NCBI GenBank assembly: GCA_946549475.1
Contig: CAMNQO010000049.1
Location: 1-10,263 of the forward strand
Direction of reading: 5' to 3'
From: an uncultured Bacteroidales bacterium
Lineage (GTDB): Bacteria > Bacteroidota > Bacteroidia > Bacteroidales > UBA932
Length of the DNA: 10,263 bases
The notes under the pieces were generated by a model that saw only the letters and a program-made list of their open reading frames with translations, was not told the DNA's origin and did no database searches. Positions 6,768-10,263 of this stretch are shown in pieces (position 1 is the first letter of the stretch; each line of letters opens with the position of its first letter). Made by a program: the position numbers and the translations under genes.

Positions 6768-6800
6768 TTTGGAAATGTGGTAGGGGGGGGCGTATATTTG
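6768..6800 (+). promoter_or_regulatory. promoter of the surface-protein locus, with a G8 run in its spacer
   Basis: TTTG (6768-6771), a 21-bp spacer and TATATTTG (6793-6800) match both boxes of the Bacteroidetes consensus (TTTG, about 19-21 bp, TAnnTTTG). It is the only promoter in the window where I can see both. The spacer contains eight consecutive G (6783-6790). The start codon of the small protein is 28 bp downstream of the -7 box. Because the spacer is at the long end of the normal range, gain or loss of G would move the boxes relative to each other and could change promoter strength. Confidence 0.65.
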
Positions 6801-6828
6801 TAAGTTGGAATGTCTTAATGCATTTAAC

Positions 6829-6993
6829 ATGATGTCTATGGAAACAAATCATCTTTTCGCACGGGTCCGGGTTTATGTCTCACCTTGTGCCCGCGAGGTC
6901 CGTCTGACCTCTGCGCAGATCCTGTGCAACTCCGTCTCCGGGACGGGCAGCACGGAAAATTATTCCGAAATCATCCTTGACTGGGACGACTGA
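6829..6993 (+). CDS. 54-residue small protein of unknown function at head of surface locus
   Basis: Starting at the ATG at 6829 the frame encodes 54 residues. It has other in-frame ATGs at 6832 and 6838, and a TTG at 6805 that would sit 4 bp after the -7 box. The protein begins MMSMETNHLFARVRVYVSP and has no signal peptide or membrane segment. Its pattern is SPCAREVRL, then SAQILCNS, a Gly/Ser/Thr stretch, then STENYSEIILDWDD at the acidic, aromatic C-terminus. From memory, short Bacteroidales proteins with a similar layout (SP..EV.L, a central LC.S, G/S/T, E-N/D-Y, acidic W end) often sit before surface lipoprotein genes, but I cannot verify that here. It is the first frame after a good promoter. 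Its stop (TGA) shares one base with an ATG in frame with the lipoprotein gene, suggesting translational coupling. It could be a small structural or accessory protein, or a leader peptide. Confidence 0.6.
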   Translation: MMSMETNHLFARVRVYVSPCAREVRLTSAQILCNSVSGTGSTENYSEIILDWDD

Positions 6994-7004
6994 TGATTGA
7001 AGTT

Positions 7005-9563
7005 ATGAAAAAGAATCTTTCTCTTCTTTGCGCGACGGCGCTGATGGCCGCCCTCGCCCTTTCCTGCGCCAAGGAACAAGAGCCGGCCACAGCCGGGAAT
7101 GCGCAGCCGGAGGAGGCTGTACGCCCCGCTTCCGGCATTGATTTTACGGCGGCCAGCGCCTCGGTCGAGACCCGGACGACGCTGGAAAACGGTGATGCCG
7201 GTACGCGCATCGTCAAATGGGCGGCTGGTGACGAGGTGGATATCTGGTGGGGTGAAGATGCCCATGCGATCGGTACCGCCCTCTCTGCCGGCACTTCCAC
7301 GACCATCAATGCCGGTGCGGAGGAAGCCAGCCTGTATTATGCCGCCTATCCGACATCCGTAGCGACCCGTGAGGGAGACATCCTGCAAGTGACGGTCGGC
7401 GAGCGGCAGGACGGCTCGTTCGCCAAGGCCAACATCGCCGTAGCGACGGCGACCGGTACGGAAAAGTCTTTTGCCTTTTCCAATGTGACCACCCTTGTCA
7501 AGTTCTCCGTCTCTTCGGCCGCTTACACCAAGGCCGTCTTCCGGGGTGCCAAAGGTGAAGCCCTGGCGGGCGTACTCCCTGTCTCCTTTACCGGCAGCGG
7601 CATCGGGCTGGGCGAGGCCTCTTCCACGGAGAAAAGCGTCGAGATTCCCCTCAGCGGCGCCGGCGATTATTATTTCTCCGTCCTTTCGGGCGAAGCGCTG
7701 TCCGGCGGATTTTCCGTGACCCTCTACAAAGGCGATGTCGCGGTCCCTTCGGCTTATCAGTACCAGAGCGTGGCCCGTCAGCGCTCCACCCTGGTCAACC
7801 TCGGCACGGTGGACAGCCATATCGTCACGGATTATTATGCGAGCGTTTCCGGCTCCGGCAAAAAGAACGGCAAGAGCCTGGAAAACGCCTTTGGCGTGGC
7901 CGAACTCCGCGCCTTCATCATGCAGCCCGTTGACGAAGAAGGCCTCCAGATAGATGACGAGGCCCATTTCAAGGCCGGCATCCTGGACGGCGTGACCATC
8001 CATCTGGCCGACGGCACCTATGTCCTTCCCGAAACGGCGGCCGGACTCAAACTTGAATTTACCGGTTACGCCAGGCAGGTCGCCATTACGCTCGCGGGGA
8101 GCCGTGACGCCATCCTGAGCGGTGAAGGAAACAAGCGTATCCTGCTCCTGGGCAACCAGATCGACCTGACCCTCGACGGCATCACCATCGCAAACGGCTT
8201 TTCCGAGGCAGAAGACGGTGCTGGTATCGCGGTGACCGCTGGCAATTCCGGCAACGCTACCCTGAATGCCACCGGCTGCCTGTTCTCCAACAACCGCATC
8301 GGCGGTACGGAGCCCAAGAACAGCGGCGGCGCCCTGCGCTGCCAGAAAGGCACCCTCAATCTCACGGACTGCGTCTTTGACGCCACCAACTACGCCCGCA
8401 ACGGCGGGTCCGTCTATACCAACAACTCGGCGGCGGTCGTCAACGCCACCGGCTGTACTTTCAAGTCCGGCTCCTACAATACCGGCGGAGCGGCCAACAA
8501 CTCCTACGGCACGCAGAACTATACCAACTGCACTTTTGACGGCTGCAATACCGAGGTCGGCACGGGTTCGGCCGTTCACGCCAACGCCGCCAACGGCTGC
8601 ACCGTCAACATCGACGGCTGTACCTTCAAGAACTGCCAGGCGACGAAAAACTCTCCCTATGGCAGCAGTTCCAACAAAGATACCGGCACCCTTTCCATGC
8701 AGACGGCCCATGTCACCGTCAGCAATTCCGTCTTCGACTCCTGCGAGGGTCTCGGCGGTGCATTGATCCTGCTGCAGGCCGCCAACAGTTTTCTCCAGTG
8801 TACCAACACCATCTTCAAGAACAACCGGGGTACGGACCGCGGTCTCGTCAAACTCAACGGCAGCACCGCCAACTCCCTGGCACCCGTCGCCTTCTTTGAC
8901 AACTGCGTATTCTACAACAACGAGATGCGTACCAACGCCTGGGGATTCATCCTGCACGGCGGCAACCCCTCGGTGGCGGCTTTCAACAACTGCACGATGT
9001 ACGGCAACATCCGCAAACAGTCCGGTGGCAACGGTGTGGGACTCAATACGGACGGCACCGTCATCCTGACCAACTCCACCTACATCGGCGCCGACGACCT
9101 GGTGACCCTGCGGGCCAATACGGCTTCCCTGGCGGGCGTGCTCGTGGCCAACTCCATCATGCTCAATACGGGCAGCGGTCCTTTCTTCGCCAGCGACAAA
9201 CTCAAGCCGGCGGCCAATTCCTACAACAGCATCATGGGTGCCAATTGTACGGTGCCATCCAGTTACGCTTCCCACAACGACATCTCCAATGCGACCCTTG
9301 CCACGCTCGGCGGCTCCTTTGACACGGATGCCCTCCGCTATGTATGGAACGGTCCGGCAGACAGTTTCACCCGGATGGATGCCGCCACCTTCAAGACGGC
9401 TTTGGAAGGCGTCAATGTCACCGTCAGTTACTCCATTCTCGGCAGCAAGAAAGTCGGTGCGGCCTTCCATGCCTGGCTGGAGGAGAGGGGCGTCATCGGC
9501 AAAGATGCGTCCGGCACGGACCGCGGCACCTCCTGGTGGCCGGGTTCGTATCAGGCTGAATAG
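7005..9563 (+). CDS. surface lipoprotein: fimbrillin-like N-terminal region plus right-handed beta-helix
   Basis: The 852-residue product starts MKKNLSLLCATALMAALALSC, a lipoprotein signal peptide with lipobox LALSC and lipidated Cys 21. The next residues, AKEQE, are charged as in Bacteroidetes surface-export signals, so I infer exposure on the outer face. Residues about 45-265 resemble fimbrillin-like domains (ETRTTLENG, then WAAGDEVDIWWG). From about 275 the sequence changes to YYASVSGSGKKNGKS, a usual opening of beta-helix domains, followed by LADGTYVLP and LTLDGITIANG. At least ten rungs of the form x-C-x-F-x-N/D-N follow (ATGCLFSNN, LTDCVFDAT, IDGCTFKNC, FDNCVFYNN), rich in Asn, Gly and Cys. 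It ends DRGTSWWPGSYQ, a common Bacteroidetes beta-helix ending. Such folds bind or cleave polysaccharide or act as adhesins; I see no catalytic residues I can name. An in-frame ATG at 6993 is an alternative start. The SusC-like gene follows after 45 bp. Confidence 0.88.
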   Translation: MKKNLSLLCATALMAALALSCAKEQEPATAGNAQPEEAVRPASGIDFTAASASVETRTTLENGDAGTRIVKWAAGDEVDIWWGEDAHAIGTALSAGTSTTINAGAEEASLYYAAYPTSVATREGDILQVTVGERQDGSFAKANIAVATATGTEKSFAFSNVTTLVKFSVSSAAYTKAVFRGAKGEALAGVLPVSFTGSGIGLGEASSTEKSVEIPLSGAGDYYFSVLSGEALSGGFSVTLYKGDVAVPSAYQYQSVARQRSTLVNLGTVDSHIVTDYYASVSGSGKKNGKSLENAFGVAELRAFIMQPVDEEGLQIDDEAHFKAGILDGVTIHLADGTYVLPETAAGLKLEFTGYARQVAITLAGSRDAILSGEGNKRILLLGNQIDLTLDGITIANGFSEAEDGAGIAVTAGNSGNATLNATGCLFSNNRIGGTEPKNSGGALRCQKGTLNLTDCVFDATNYARNGGSVYTNNSAAVVNATGCTFKSGSYNTGGAANNSYGTQNYTNCTFDGCNTEVGTGSAVHANAANGCTVNIDGCTFKNCQATKNSPYGSSSNKDTGTLSMQTAHVTVSNSVFDSCEGLGGALILLQAANSFLQCTNTIFKNNRGTDRGLVKLNGSTANSLAPVAFFDNCVFYNNEMRTNAWGFILHGGNPSVAAFNNCTMYGNIRKQSGGNGVGLNTDGTVILTNSTYIGADDLVTLRANTASLAGVLVANSIMLNTGSGPFFASDKLKPAANSYNSIMGANCTVPSSYASHNDISNATLATLGGSFDTDALRYVWNGPADSFTRMDAATFKTALEGVNVTVSYSILGSKKVGAAFHAWLEERGVIGKDASGTDRGTSWWPGSYQAE

Positions 9564-9570
9564 GTCTTCC

Positions 9571-9588
9571 GTAAACAGTGTGTAAACA
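9571..9588 (+). repeat. short direct repeat GTAAACA before the SusC-like gene
   Basis: GTAAACA occurs at 9571-9577 and 9582-9588, 11 bp apart start to start, about one helical turn, in the 45-bp gap between the lipoprotein and SusC-like genes. This could be a tandem binding site, or chance. The gap has no TAnnTTTG box and no terminator, so the SusC-like gene is probably read from the upstream promoter. Confidence 0.3.
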
Positions 9589-9608
9589 AATTCGTGTAGA
9601 TCATAGAT

Positions 9609-10263
9609 ATGAGTTCTAAACATTATTTTTTAAGATGGGTTGGTGCATGTCTGCTCTCCTGCATCGCTTTCGGTGCGGCGGCGCAAGCCAGACTGACCGT
9701 CAGCGGCCTTGTCTCGGATGAGCAGGGCGGACCCGTCATCGGAGCGACCGTAATGGTCAAGGGGACGCAGACGGTGGCCACCATCACGGGTCTGGACGGA
9801 GACTATACCGTGCAGGTCCCCTCGGACGCCGTGTTGGAGTTTTCCTTCTTCGGCTTTGAGACGCAGGCGGTCCCGGTGGCCGGGCAGAGCGTCATCAATG
9901 TCACGATGAAAGTGGACAGCCAGAGCCTGGAAGAGGTGGTCGTCGTCGGCTACGGTACGGCCTCCAAGAAACTGATTTCTTCCTCCATCGCGTCCGTCAA
10001 GATGGACGACATCGACCGGGGCGCCGAAACCGACCCCGTCAAATCCCTCCAGGGTCGGGTGACCGGCGTCAGCGTGACCAGCCCCTCCGGTATTCCCGGC
10101 GAGTCTCCCAACATCATCGTCCGCGGCGTCAGTTCCATTTCCGGCTCCTCTTCCCCGCTATATGTGGTGGACGGGATTCCGGCCGAGAGTTATCCCAACA
10201 TCAACGCCAACGACATCGAGAGCATGGAGGTCCTCAAGGATGCTTCCGCAACCGCCATCTACG
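9609..10263 (+). CDS. SusC/RagA-family TonB-dependent outer-membrane transporter, N-terminal part (cut by window edge)
   Basis: An ATG at 9609 opens a frame of 218 codons that runs off the right edge. After a signal peptide (MSSKHYFLRWVGACLLSCIA, likely cleaved near AAAQA) comes a carboxypeptidase regulatory-like domain at about 28-110 (VSGLVSDEQGGPVIGATVMV, with TGLDGDYTVQVP). Then comes LEEVVVVGYGT, the signature joint of SusC proteins, and the TonB receptor plug with SLQGRVTGV, IIVRGVSSISGSSSPLYVVD and NDIESMEVLKDASATAIY. SusC transporters form a TonB-powered barrel that imports glycans or peptides, usually with a SusD lipoprotein lid encoded next. Here the SusD gene, if present, lies outside the window. 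The beta-helix lipoprotein comes before rather than after it, which is less usual. The substrate is not predictable from this part. Confidence 0.93.
   Translation, partial: MSSKHYFLRWVGACLLSCIAFGAAAQARLTVSGLVSDEQGGPVIGATVMVKGTQTVATITGLDGDYTVQVPSDAVLEFSFFGFETQAVPVAGQSVINVTMKVDSQSLEEVVVVGYGTASKKLISSSIASVKMDDIDRGAETDPVKSLQGRVTGVSVTSPSGIPGESPNIIVRGVSSISGSSSPLYVVDGIPAESYPNINANDIESMEVLKDASATAIY

Noticed and set aside
8230..9090. Recurring short DNA words such as GCCACCGGCTG in the lipoprotein gene, considered as a repeat array or CRISPR
   Set aside because: They encode the repeating beta-helix rungs (TGC-x-F, DGC-x-F), vary in spacing and sequence, and stay in frame. They reflect protein repeats, not a DNA array.
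6960..9623. An 887-codon open frame on the minus strand across the whole lipoprotein gene
   Set aside because: It mirrors the codon pattern of the plus-strand gene, which has clear lipoprotein, beta-helix and C-terminal motifs. GC-rich DNA with few TTA, CTA and TCA codons leaves the opposite strand open. The antisense translation shows no recognisable domain.

Overview
The window looks like chromosomal DNA of a fairly GC-rich member of the Bacteroidota, most likely a Bacteroidales gut or host-associated lineage. Four things suggest this: a PdxJ and BamA of the Bacteroidetes type, a SusC-family transporter, lipoproteins with fimbrillin-like sequence, and several boxes of the form TAnnTTTG, the -7 element of the Bacteroidetes primary sigma factor. 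Genus cannot be fixed from the sequence alone. I see no tRNA, rRNA, CRISPR array, insertion sequence or phage gene.

Left part (1-1721, minus strand): the start of a secreted LysM protein (cut by the window edge), a membrane-anchored OmpH/Skp-like coiled-coil protein, and pdxJ (vitamin B6 synthesis). A 64-bp divergent intergenic region separates pdxJ from nadK and holds a -7 box in each direction.

Centre (1786-6662, plus strand): nadK, uppS, bamA and ompH/skp lie head to tail with gaps of 6, 17 and 24 bp. This is a housekeeping envelope cluster: NADP supply, the C55 lipid carrier for peptidoglycan and glycan export, the outer-membrane protein insertase, and a periplasmic chaperone. A TAnnTTTG box just before bamA may let bamA-ompH be transcribed separately. 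The cluster ends at a hairpin plus T-run near 6699-6725.

Right part (6750-10263, plus strand): an accessory surface locus. It starts with phased A-tracts and a good promoter (TTTG, 21 bp, TATATTTG) whose spacer contains an uninterrupted run of eight G. Then come a 54-residue unannotated small protein, a large lipoprotein (fimbrillin-like N-terminal region joined to a right-handed beta-helix), and the first 218 codons of a SusC-like TonB-dependent transporter. The genes are closely spaced and probably form one transcript. The G-run in the promoter spacer is the most interesting signal: it has the layout of a slipped-strand phase-variation switch controlling a surface lipoprotein and transporter. 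The small protein at the head of the transcript is the second item worth following up.
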